Assembly: GCA_027625205.1 (NCBI GenBank)
Contig: JAQBVZ010000023.1
Span: 1-8,282, forward strand
Direction of reading: 5' to 3'
Source of the DNA: Chloroflexota bacterium
GTDB lineage: Bacteria; Chloroflexota; Dehalococcoidia; Lucifugimonadales; Australimonadaceae
DNA: 8,282 nt
The translations under genes and the position numbers were made by a program. Of the stretch, positions 1-5,924 are shown piece after piece (the stretch's first letter is position 1; the number at the start of each line of letters is the position of its first letter). A model generated the notes under the pieces. That model was not told the origin of the DNA. It worked only from the letters and a program-made list of their open reading frames with translations, and did no database searches.

Positions 1-547
1 GGATGGAGGCGGCTGAGAGCTCCTTCAATCCATCACCACCACCAGGGTTCTCTGGGAAGTCAGACCTCTTGAGGTCGACCACCTCGTCGCCGCCAGTGTT
101 CAGGATGACCTTGCCGCAGAGTTGTGGATAGCGCATGGCGAATTCCAGGGCGATGTCACCTCCCATGGACTCACCTTCAATGTGGACCCATGGGTGACCT
201 AGGGCCTCAATAAGGTCTGCCAGACCGTCAGCTTGCAGTTCCGTGCGCTGGTTATGGGCATACCCCTCTTTGTAGGAGAAGCCGTGGAACATGGCATCTA
301 TGGCGTACACGTGGAAGCCGTTGTTGGCCAGGTTGTGCAGGCTGCGGGCAAAGGTCTCTGCGTGGCCGCCTATGCCGTGGATGAGGATGAGGGGCTCACC
401 AGAGGAACCGGCCTCAATGACTCTGTGGAAATACTTCTTGCCGTGGACGATGTGCGTCCAGGTGCCCAGCATCTCAGTGGCGACCGACTGCCATTGGTCG
501 AGGGGCTTGCAGGTAACGGTCTTGGATAATTTGAGGGTCTCAACCAT
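1..547 (-). CDS. Alpha/beta hydrolase fold protein, C-terminus cut by window edge
   Basis: The visible part is the first 182 residues of an alpha/beta hydrolase; the reading frame stays open to the left edge. Residues 53-61 give a hydrophobic strand followed by HGIGG, the usual oxyanion-hole turn. Residues 79-91 (VYAIDAMFHGFSY) match the strand and D..GHG.S-like loop of the fold. Residues 123-130 (IEGESMGG) form the nucleophile elbow, with Ser127 as the probable catalytic serine. The acid and histidine of the triad would lie beyond the edge and cannot be checked. The resemblance is to the broad family containing meta-cleavage C-C hydrolases, esterases and epoxide/halide hydrolases; the substrate cannot be named. 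The ATG at 547 is chosen because a strong GGAGGA site sits just upstream and the protein begins sensibly there. There is no signal peptide, so it is probably cytoplasmic. It is transcribed divergently from the glycosylase gene. Confidence 0.88.
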   Translation of the reverse strand, partial: MVETLKLSKTVTCKPLDQWQSVATEMLGTWTHIVHGKKYFHRVIEAGSSGEPLILIHGIGGHAETFARSLHNLANNGFHVYAIDAMFHGFSYKEGYAHNQRTELQADGLADLIEALGHPWVHIEGESMGGDIALEFAMRYPQLCGKVILNTGGDEVVDLKRSDFPENPGGGDGLKELSAASI

Positions 548-550
548 GGT

Positions 551-560
551 TCTCTCCTCC
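551..560 (-). promoter_or_regulatory. Ribosome binding site of the hydrolase gene
   Basis: Read on the minus strand this is GGAGGAGAGA, a near-perfect Shine-Dalgarno sequence. Its purine core ends about 7 nt before the ATG at 547, so it fixes the hydrolase start. It is stronger than the sites in front of the glycosylase or rpsB. Confidence 0.75.
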
Positions 561-586
561 AGGTGGTATGCGCGGGTGCGGCTCCT

Positions 587-616
587 CTTATACCATAGCC
601 CCTACGTGCGGTGCAA
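587..616 (-). promoter_or_regulatory. Weak promoter candidate for the hydrolase gene
   Basis: On the minus strand, TTGCAC (611-616) and TATAAG (587-592) are separated by 18 bp. The -10 matches the sigma-70 consensus at 5 of 6 positions but the -35 at only 3 of 6. Transcription would start about 33 nt before the hydrolase ATG. The 103-bp intergenic region must also serve the glycosylase gene, for which I see no convincing promoter. This call rests on motif similarity alone. Confidence 0.32.
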
Positions 617-650
617 TGTTGATTACCCTGCGGGAGTACTAAGGCTAACT

Positions 651-1385
651 ATGGCTGAGCGGACATATGACGGAGCCCTAAGCGGCCCATTGTTGGAATT
701 GCAGCAGCGTGTGGTGGCGTGCCATGCATGTGAGCGGCTGGTGGAGTACCGGGAACGAATAGCACAGACCAAACGGCGCAAGTACATGGACTGGGACTAT
801 TGGGGCGCTCCCGTGCCGGGCTTTGGAGACCCCAATGGGCGATTGTTGATAGTGGGGTTGGCCCCTGCTTCTCATGGCGCCAACCGTACGGGGCGTATGT
901 TTACGGGGGATGCGTCTGCGGATTTTCTTGTTGCGGCGCTCTACCGGGCGGGGTTTGCCACTCAGCCAACCTCCCAACATAGGGGGGATGGGCTAGAGTT
1001 GATTGACGCCTATGAGACGGCAGTGGTCAGGTGCGTGCCGCCGCAGGATAAGCCAACGGCCGCTGAGCAGCATGCGTGTCGTCCCTTTTTGCTAGAAGAA
1101 ATCGGCCTGCTGCCGCAACTGAAAGCAGTGCTGGCTTTGGGGCATGTGGGGTTTGATAATTACTTGCGCGCACAGTCAGTGCGTTTGGGCAGCAGCCAGC
1201 GGCATGTGTTCAAGCATGGTGAACGTTACGACCTTGGTCCCGGACTGCCGGTGCTCTTTGCGAGTTACCACCCAAGCCCTCGAAATACAAACACTGGCCG
1301 CCTGACCTTGGCGGCTCTGGATAAAGTACTCGCGGACATTCGCCGGTGGCTGGGTCCCGGCAGAGTTCAGGCGCCTGCGGTCTGA
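651..1385 (+). CDS. Uracil-DNA glycosylase, family 5 (UDGb type), Fe-S
   Basis: This 244-residue protein excises uracil, and in characterised family members some other deaminated bases, from DNA to start base-excision repair. Residues 69-87 (GLAPASHGANRTGRMFTGD) are the characteristic motif A of UDGb enzymes, in which the polar catalytic residue of other families is replaced by Ala. Residues 205-219 contain SYHPSPRNTNTGRLT, the second DNA-binding/active-site motif. Cys24, Cys27, Cys128 and Cys143 have the spacing expected of the 4Fe-4S ligands of family 4/5 enzymes. The frame stays open upstream to 291, but homology begins near residue 14 after the ATG at 651, and the upstream part overlaps the opposite-strand hydrolase, so 651 is taken as the start. 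Its ribosome site is weak (AAGG at 641-644). The gene ends 145 nt before rpsB and appears to be a separate transcription unit, because rpsB has its own promoter. Confidence 0.93.
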   Translation: MAERTYDGALSGPLLELQQRVVACHACERLVEYRERIAQTKRRKYMDWDYWGAPVPGFGDPNGRLLIVGLAPASHGANRTGRMFTGDASADFLVAALYRAGFATQPTSQHRGDGLELIDAYETAVVRCVPPQDKPTAAEQHACRPFLLEEIGLLPQLKAVLALGHVGFDNYLRAQSVRLGSSQRHVFKHGERYDLGPGLPVLFASYHPSPRNTNTGRLTLAALDKVLADIRRWLGPGRVQAPAV

Positions 1386-1420
1386 GGACTGCCGCACGGC
1401 CTGACGGACTGTCGCGCATC
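1382..1420 (+). repeat. Degenerate tandem duplication, unit about 19-20 bp
   Basis: CTGAGGACTGCCGCACGGC is followed at once by CTGACGGACTGTCGCGCATC. The copies differ by one inserted base and several substitutions. The first copy contains the glycosylase stop codon TGA (1383-1385). This could be an old slippage duplication at the end of the gene or chance similarity; no function is evident. Confidence 0.35.
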
Positions 1421-1421
1421 A

Positions 1422-1450
1422 TTGCTGCACCCTAGGTGCTATGCTATACT
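1422..1450 (+). promoter_or_regulatory. Extended -10 promoter of the rpsB operon
   Basis: TTGCTG (1422-1427) and TATACT (1445-1450) are separated by the optimal 17 bp. The -10 hexamer matches the sigma-70 consensus at 5 of 6 positions and is preceded by TGC (1442-1444), giving an extended -10 element that compensates for the 3-of-6 -35. The predicted start near 1457 lies directly before the stem-loop at 1460-1504. This is the best promoter in the window and probably drives the whole rpsB-to-rseP cluster, since no comparable site appears downstream. Confidence 0.68.
1427..1439 (+). promoter_or_regulatory. 13-bp palindrome in the rpsB promoter spacer
   Basis: GCACC-CTA-GGTGC is a perfect 5-bp inverted repeat around a 3-bp centre. 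It lies between the -35 and -10 elements, sharing one base with the -35. That position would suit a small dimeric repressor, but no regulator gene is adjacent and a 5-bp half-site can arise by chance. Confidence 0.35.
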
Positions 1451-1456
1451 GAATCC

Positions 1457-1530
1457 CGTTTTCCGGCCTGTGTTGATACGCGTTGTTTTGTGACGCACCG
1501 GAAAGTGAATGAGCTACAAAGGCAGGTTAC
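1457..1530 (+). promoter_or_regulatory. Structured 5' leader of rpsB mRNA
   Basis: The leader between the predicted start near 1457 and the rpsB ATG can fold into a two-part hairpin. An outer stem pairs TTTCCGG (1460-1466) with CCGGAAA (1498-1504), 7 bp. An inner stem pairs GCGTTG (1480-1485) with TGACGC (1491-1496), 4 Watson-Crick and 2 G-T pairs closing a 5-nt loop. Between the stems the left strand has a 13-nt bulge (1467-1479) and the right strand a single A (1497). The ribosome site AAAGGCAGG (1518-1526) follows in unpaired sequence. S2 mRNAs are autoregulated through leaders in other bacteria, so this is a candidate S2-binding element. I do not recognise it as a named RNA family. Confidence 0.5.
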
Positions 1531-2337
1531 ATGGTAGAAGTGTCTCAACCAACAGTAGCGGCGGTGGTGCCGCAAGTCCCCTTTGTTGGGGAACCGTTGA
1601 CAATGAAGGCTTTGCTTGAAGCTGGCGTCCATTTCGGTCACCAGACTCATCGCTGGCACCCAAAGATGCGCAACTTCATCTTCGCTCAGCGGAACGGCAT
1701 ACACATCATTGACCTCCAGCAGACCATGGGCCTGCTGGAACGAGCTTGCGAGTACGTTCGGGAGCTAACGGCGGTTGGTAAGAAGGTCATCATGGTGGGT
1801 ACTAAGAAGCAGGCCCAGGATGCCATTCAGCAAGAGGGAACCCGGTCCGGTCAATATTATGTCAACCACCGCTGGCTGGGTGGTACATTGACGAACTTCC
1901 ACACCATTCAGAAGCGTATAGACCATTTGGTGCGGTTGGAGGACAGCAAGGCCAAGGGTGAGTTTGCCCGCCTCACAAAGAAAGAGGCGCTTAAGCTGGA
2001 AACCCAAATGGAAAAGATGAGCCGCTACTTGGGCGGCTTCAAGGAAATGACTGAACTACCAGGGGTTATGTTTCTGGTTGACATTGGCAAGGAAAAGATT
2101 GCGGTCGCAGAGGCTCAGCGTATGGGAATTCCCATTATTGCGCTGGTTGACACGGACTGCGATCCCGGGCCGGTTGACTGGCCCATTCCGGGGAATGATG
2201 ACGCTATCCGGTCCATTCGCCTAGTGTGCAGCCAGATTGCAGACTCCGCTATTGAAGGCACGCAGGAGTGGCGAGGGTTAAGTCAAGGCGATATCAGCTA
2301 TGACGAGCCCGTAGCAGCAGGAACCTCCGAGGAATAA
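1531..2337 (+). CDS. rpsB: 30S ribosomal protein S2
   Basis: S2 binds 16S rRNA late in 30S assembly, near the mRNA exit side. The 268-residue protein has the full family pattern. The opening motif [15 protein letters not shown] lies at 28-42. [11 protein letters not shown] is at 113-123. [20 protein letters not shown] is at 176-195. [20 protein letters not shown] is at 204-223. The coiled-coil arm (about 125-175) is rich in charged residues. A Val/Pro-rich segment of about 24 residues precedes Met25, where many S2 proteins begin. The start at 1531 is kept because AAAGGCAGG precedes it by 4 nt, but ATG 1603 remains possible. It is the first gene of the operon, 74 nt before tsf with a strong hairpin between them. 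Confidence 0.97.
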   Translation: MVEVSQPTVAAVVPQVPFVGEPLTMKALLEAGVHFGHQTHRWHPKMRNFIFAQRNGIHIIDLQQTMGLLERACEYVRELTAVGKKVIMVGTKKQAQDAIQQEGTRSGQYYVNHRWLGGTLTNFHTIQKRIDHLVRLEDSKAKGEFARLTKKEALKLETQMEKMSRYLGGFKEMTELPGVMFLVDIGKEKIAVAEAQRMGIPIIALVDTDCDPGPVDWPIPGNDDAIRSIRLVCSQIADSAIEGTQEWRGLSQGDISYDEPVAAGTSEE

Positions 2338-2359
2338 GCGGTCAGGTTCAGCAGTTAAA

Positions 2360-2384
2360 AGAGCGTCACCTTGTGTGACGCTCT
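2360..2384 (+). terminator. Strong hairpin between rpsB and tsf, no T-tract
   Basis: AGAGCGTCAC (2360-2369) pairs perfectly with GTGACGCTCT (2375-2384) around the 5-nt loop CTTGT. The 10-bp stem has six G-C pairs. The sequence after it (CATTCCATAACG) is not a run of T, so complete intrinsic termination is unlikely. An attenuator, an RNA processing site or a 3'-end stabiliser that lowers tsf relative to rpsB is more plausible. In E. coli the rpsB-tsf spacer also holds a terminator-like hairpin. The tsf ribosome site (2401-2405) lies outside the stem. Confidence 0.55.
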
Positions 2385-2400
2385 CATTCCATAACGAGAC

Positions 2401-2405
2401 GAGGA
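2401..2405 (+). promoter_or_regulatory. Ribosome binding site fixing the GTG start of tsf
   Basis: GAGGA is followed by a 6-nt spacer and GTG at 2412-2414. No ATG lies nearby in frame, and the protein must begin here to include the complete N-terminal helix of EF-Ts, so the GTG start is well supported. Confidence 0.65.
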
Positions 2406-2411
2406 CGTGTT

Positions 2412-2918
2412 GTGCAAATAGGGACTGAGCAGATTAGGGAACTCCGTGAACGGACCGGCGCAGGCATCATGGACTGCAAACGGGCCCTTGAAGAGCATGA
2501 TGGGGACGTCGATAAGGCAGAGAACGCGCTCAGGGACAAGGGCATTGTCAAGGCACGGAGTAAGGCTGGCCGAGCCACCAGTGAAGGCTTAGTTGAGGCC
2601 TATATCCATGCGGGTGGCAGGGTTGGTGCCATGATAGAGATCAATTGCGAGACCGATTTTGTGGCCCGGACTGCTGAATTTCAGGAACTTGTCCACAATG
2701 TGGCCATGCAGGTTGCCGCCATGGCTCCGCGTTACCTCAATAAAGAGGAATTACCACCAGACTCTGAAGCCTCACCGCAAGAGGCATGCCTTTTGGAGCA
2801 GCCTTTTATCAAAGACCCCTCAAAGTCAATAAATGACTTGGTGCTGGAAATGGCCGCACGAGTTGGTGAAAACGTGCAGGTTAGCCGGTTTGAGCGTTTC
2901 AGTCTTGGAGAAAGCTAG
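2412..2918 (+). CDS. tsf: Translation elongation factor Ts, short form
   Basis: EF-Ts is the guanine-nucleotide exchange factor that releases GDP from EF-Tu. Residues 6-45 are the N-terminal UBA-like domain with the hallmark LRERTGAGIMDCKRAL (11-26) and a DVDKAENALRDKG segment. Residues 60-106 form the core, with INCETDFVARTAEF at 77-90. Asp82-Phe83 of TDFV correspond to the pair that disturbs the EF-Tu magnesium/nucleotide site. The 168 residues are far fewer than the roughly 280 of E. coli: one core subdomain and the coiled-coil/C-terminal module are reduced to the tail at 126-163. Such short forms are known in Thermus, cyanobacteria and Chloroflexota. It starts with GTG and lies 21 nt before pyrH. 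Confidence 0.96.
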   Translation: MQIGTEQIRELRERTGAGIMDCKRALEEHDGDVDKAENALRDKGIVKARSKAGRATSEGLVEAYIHAGGRVGAMIEINCETDFVARTAEFQELVHNVAMQVAAMAPRYLNKEELPPDSEASPQEACLLEQPFIKDPSKSINDLVLEMAARVGENVQVSRFERFSLGES

Positions 2919-3674
<756 letters not shown>

Positions 3675-3723
3675 CCCGCGTCACCTAGGGACTGACGGTA
3701 CTTATCCACGAGGCGGAAGCACC

Positions 3724-4296
3724 ATGGCAGAGGAAACAAGCGTTGACGATGTTCTGAAGGACGTAACGGTCCGTATGGAGAAGAGTCTTCAGGTATTTCA
3801 GCATGACCTGGAATCACTACGGACGGGACGGGCCAGCACCGCGCTGGTTGAGAACATAGATGTGGACTATTACGGCACCACCATGCCGCTGAACCAGTTG
3901 GCGACTATCACTGCGCCAGAGGCTCGACTGCTGGTTATTCAACCGTATGACCGGGGAGCCCTAGTAGCCATTGAGAAGGAGATTCAAAAGTCAGACTTGG
4001 GGCTCACTCCCAACAATGACGGGGCGATAATCCGGCTCTCGATTCCACCGCTCACTGAGGAACGCCGAAAGGACTTGGTGAAGCAGCTCAAACGGAAACT
4101 GGAGGACGGCCACGTGGCTGTCCGGAACATCAGACGTGACGGTCTTGAGCATATCCGTGCGTTGGAGAAACTAAAGCAGGTATCCGAGGACGAGTCTCGA
4201 CGCGCACAAGAGCGGCTGCAGAAGATCACGGACGAGCACATTGCTAAGTGTGACGCTGTGAGCACGAAAAAAGAGGCCGAGTTGATGGAGATATAG
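3724..4296 (+). CDS. frr: Ribosome recycling factor
   Basis: RRF works with EF-G to split the post-termination ribosome and free the mRNA and tRNA. The 190-residue length fits the family (about 185). Domain I helices flank a small domain II (about residues 31-105). RTGRAS (33-38), YYGTTMPLNQLA (49-60), QPYDRGAL (73-80) and LGLTPNNDGAIIRLSIPPLT (92-111) are family hallmarks. TEERRKDLVK (111-120) and VAVRNIRRD (131-139) mark the long C-terminal helix, whose Arg residues contact 23S rRNA. The start at 3724 is preceded by GAGGCGGA (3710-3717). The 49-nt gap from pyrH shows no strong promoter. The stop lies 3 nt before the uppS start. Confidence 0.97.
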   Translation: MAEETSVDDVLKDVTVRMEKSLQVFQHDLESLRTGRASTALVENIDVDYYGTTMPLNQLATITAPEARLLVIQPYDRGALVAIEKEIQKSDLGLTPNNDGAIIRLSIPPLTEERRKDLVKQLKRKLEDGHVAVRNIRRDGLEHIRALEKLKQVSEDESRRAQERLQKITDEHIAKCDAVSTKKEAELMEI

Positions 4297-4299
4297 CCA

Positions 4300-5049
4300 G
4301 TGGGACGAGCCAGCACATCAGCGGCCGTTGATCAGGATGATTGGCGGCCCTCCAGCGTTCCCCAGCATGTGGCTATCATCATGGATGGCAACGGAAGGTG
4401 GGCACAGCAGCATGGGCTGCCACGGTTGGAAGGTCACAGGGCAGGGACGGAGAACATACGCCGGATATTGAAAGCCTTTGCCGTACGGCGAGCCCAGTAC
4501 GTGACCCTCTACGCATTCTCCACGGAGAACTGGGGACGCCCTAAAAATGAGGTCAGTGGGCTGATTGAGATATTGAGCCAGATGGTTGAGGTGGAGGTAC
4601 CTCAGCTCCACGAACAGAACGTGCGGCTTCAGCATTTGGGCCGCCGAGAGCACTTGCCACCGGGCCTTGCGGAGGCCATTGATCGCGCACTTGAACTGAC
4701 GGCCAATAATTCCGGCGTAACACTGTGCGTGGCATTTGATTACGGTGGCCGGGCTGAGATAGTTGACGCAATGCGACAGGCCATGGCAGATGGCGTTTCT
4801 CCAGAGCTTGCGACGGAAGAACTTATCCGGCTCCACATGTACCTGCCTGACGTACCGGACCCTGACTTGGTTATCAGGACAGGGGGAGAGCGGCGGCTGA
4901 GCAATTTCTTGCTATGGCAGGCGGCTTATAGTGAACTTTACTTTACTGACTGCTTGTGGCCGGACTTTGACGATGCCGAGGTGGAGCGGGCTCTGAACGA
5001 TTACAGCCGCCGCCAACGGCGATTTGGAAAGCTTCTTTCAGAGGCGTAA
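4300..5049 (+). CDS. uppS: Undecaprenyl-diphosphate synthase (cis-prenyltransferase)
   Basis: UppS adds isopentenyl diphosphate units in cis to farnesyl diphosphate to make the C55 lipid carrier for peptidoglycan and other surface polymers. HVAIIMDGNGRWA (23-35) contains the catalytic Asp29, which binds the diphosphate through magnesium. EGHRAG (44-49), FSTENWGRP (73-81), DPDLVIRTGGERRLSNFLLW (187-206) and SELYFTDCLWPDFD (211-224) are the remaining conserved regions. The 249 residues are normal for the family. The start is GTG at 4300, with GGAG at 4287-4290 inside the end of frr, so translation is probably coupled. Chain length (C55 or another) cannot be read from sequence alone. Its stop overlaps the cdsA start by one base. 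Confidence 0.95.
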   Translation: MGRASTSAAVDQDDWRPSSVPQHVAIIMDGNGRWAQQHGLPRLEGHRAGTENIRRILKAFAVRRAQYVTLYAFSTENWGRPKNEVSGLIEILSQMVEVEVPQLHEQNVRLQHLGRREHLPPGLAEAIDRALELTANNSGVTLCVAFDYGGRAEIVDAMRQAMADGVSPELATEELIRLHMYLPDVPDPDLVIRTGGERRLSNFLLWQAAYSELYFTDCLWPDFDDAEVERALNDYSRRQRRFGKLLSEA

Positions 5050-5858
5050 TGACTGAACGGGACTACGCCCCGTCCGATAATTCATTGGTACGCCGCCTCA
5101 TAAGCGCGGCAATAGCGCTACCGCTCCTTATTTTCTCCATATGGGTTGGAACATGGTGGTTGGCGGCGATTGCCGCTTTGGCCGTGCTATTGGCGCTACG
5201 CGAGTTTTATCGGCTTGCGGGGGCAGCCGGAGCGGGCCCGTACACGCCATTGGGAATTGTTTGGGGCGTGGGGCTGATTGCCGCAGCGGCTGCGGGAGGT
5301 ACCGGATGGCTATGGGTCTTATTGTTCGGCGCCCTGCTGACATTGATTGTAGGAGCGGTGCGTCGCTCCTCTCAAACCGTTGCAGTGGATACGCTTGTGA
5401 CGACGTTTGGGGCGCTCTACGTTGGCGGCACCCTCTCAGCGGCCGTGCTCATACGTCAGCTTGACCAAGGTCTCCAGTGGCTATTGCTCGCCTTCCTGAT
5501 TACCTTTGCCACGGACACGGGTGCCTATGCAGTGGGGAAACCCTTTGGCAGCCGACGGATGGCGCCATCCATAAGTCCAGGTAAGACCTGGGAGGGAGCC
5601 ATTGGTGGTGTGGCGGCTGGGATTGGCGCCACCATAGCGCTGGTTGCTCTACTGGACTTGCCTTTGAGTGCTTGGTCCGCACTTGGATTGGGAGCCGCCG
5701 CCGCCGTTGTTTCGCAGTTCGGGGACCTTATGGAGTCCAAGCTCAAGCGATTGGCTGGAGCAAAGGATTCCGGTGGGTTAATTCCCGGTCATGGGGGACT
5801 CCTGGACCGGCTTGACAGCCTTGTCCTCGTATTTCCCCTCGTTTACTATGCTTCCTAG
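5049..5858 (+). CDS. cdsA: Phosphatidate cytidylyltransferase (CDP-diglyceride synthase)
   Basis: CdsA is an integral membrane enzyme that makes CDP-diacylglycerol from phosphatidate and CTP, the precursor of all bacterial phospholipids. The 269 residues contain about eight hydrophobic segments (roughly 13-52, 67-104, 113-135, 142-160, 183-203, 207-224 and 256-268). The C-terminal family signature spans 230-256, with SKLKR, AKDSGG, PGHGG and DRLD in the expected order and spacing. TDTGAYAVGKPFG (155-167) and SPGKTWEG (176-183) are the other conserved cytosolic segments. The ATG at 5049 shares its A with the uppS stop (TAATG), and GAGG at 5041-5044 serves as ribosome site, a classic coupling arrangement. 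The gene ends 66 nt before dxr, the second widest spacer of the cluster. Confidence 0.94.
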   Translation: MTERDYAPSDNSLVRRLISAAIALPLLIFSIWVGTWWLAAIAALAVLLALREFYRLAGAAGAGPYTPLGIVWGVGLIAAAAAGGTGWLWVLLFGALLTLIVGAVRRSSQTVAVDTLVTTFGALYVGGTLSAAVLIRQLDQGLQWLLLAFLITFATDTGAYAVGKPFGSRRMAPSISPGKTWEGAIGGVAAGIGATIALVALLDLPLSAWSALGLGAAAAVVSQFGDLMESKLKRLAGAKDSGGLIPGHGGLLDRLDSLVLVFPLVYYAS

Positions 5859-5924
5859 GTAATTAAAGCTACACTCCTATTGGATGTGGCGACTCTGTTC
5901 GTAGCCATAGGCTGAAAGGTCTCA

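Noticed and set aside
34..46. CCACCACC-type triplet run near the left edge
   Set aside because: It encodes three glycines (residues 169-171) in the hydrolase frame and is too short to count as a repeat element.
291..650. An N-terminal extension of about 120 residues for the uracil-DNA glycosylase frame
   Set aside because: The open frame overlaps the well-supported opposite-strand hydrolase and its control region, shows no similarity to UDGb, and the family homology starts just after the ATG at 651.
1597..1602. TTGACA, a perfect -35 hexamer inside rpsB just before Met25
   Set aside because: No -10-like sequence lies 16-18 bp downstream, and the bases are explained by the coding sequence.
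3702..3710. TTATCCACG, one mismatch from a DnaA box, upstream of frr
   Set aside because: It is a single copy in a short operon spacer with no AT-rich region or further boxes, so it is most likely chance.
5876..5911. Short inverted repeat CCTAT ... ATAGG in the cdsA-dxr spacer
   Set aside because: Only five pairs across a 26-nt loop and no T-tract; too weak for a terminator or a regulatory structure.
5859..5924. Possible internal promoter before dxr
   Set aside because: The spacer is partly AT-rich (TAATTAAAG) but no -35 and -10 pair with acceptable spacing and match was found.
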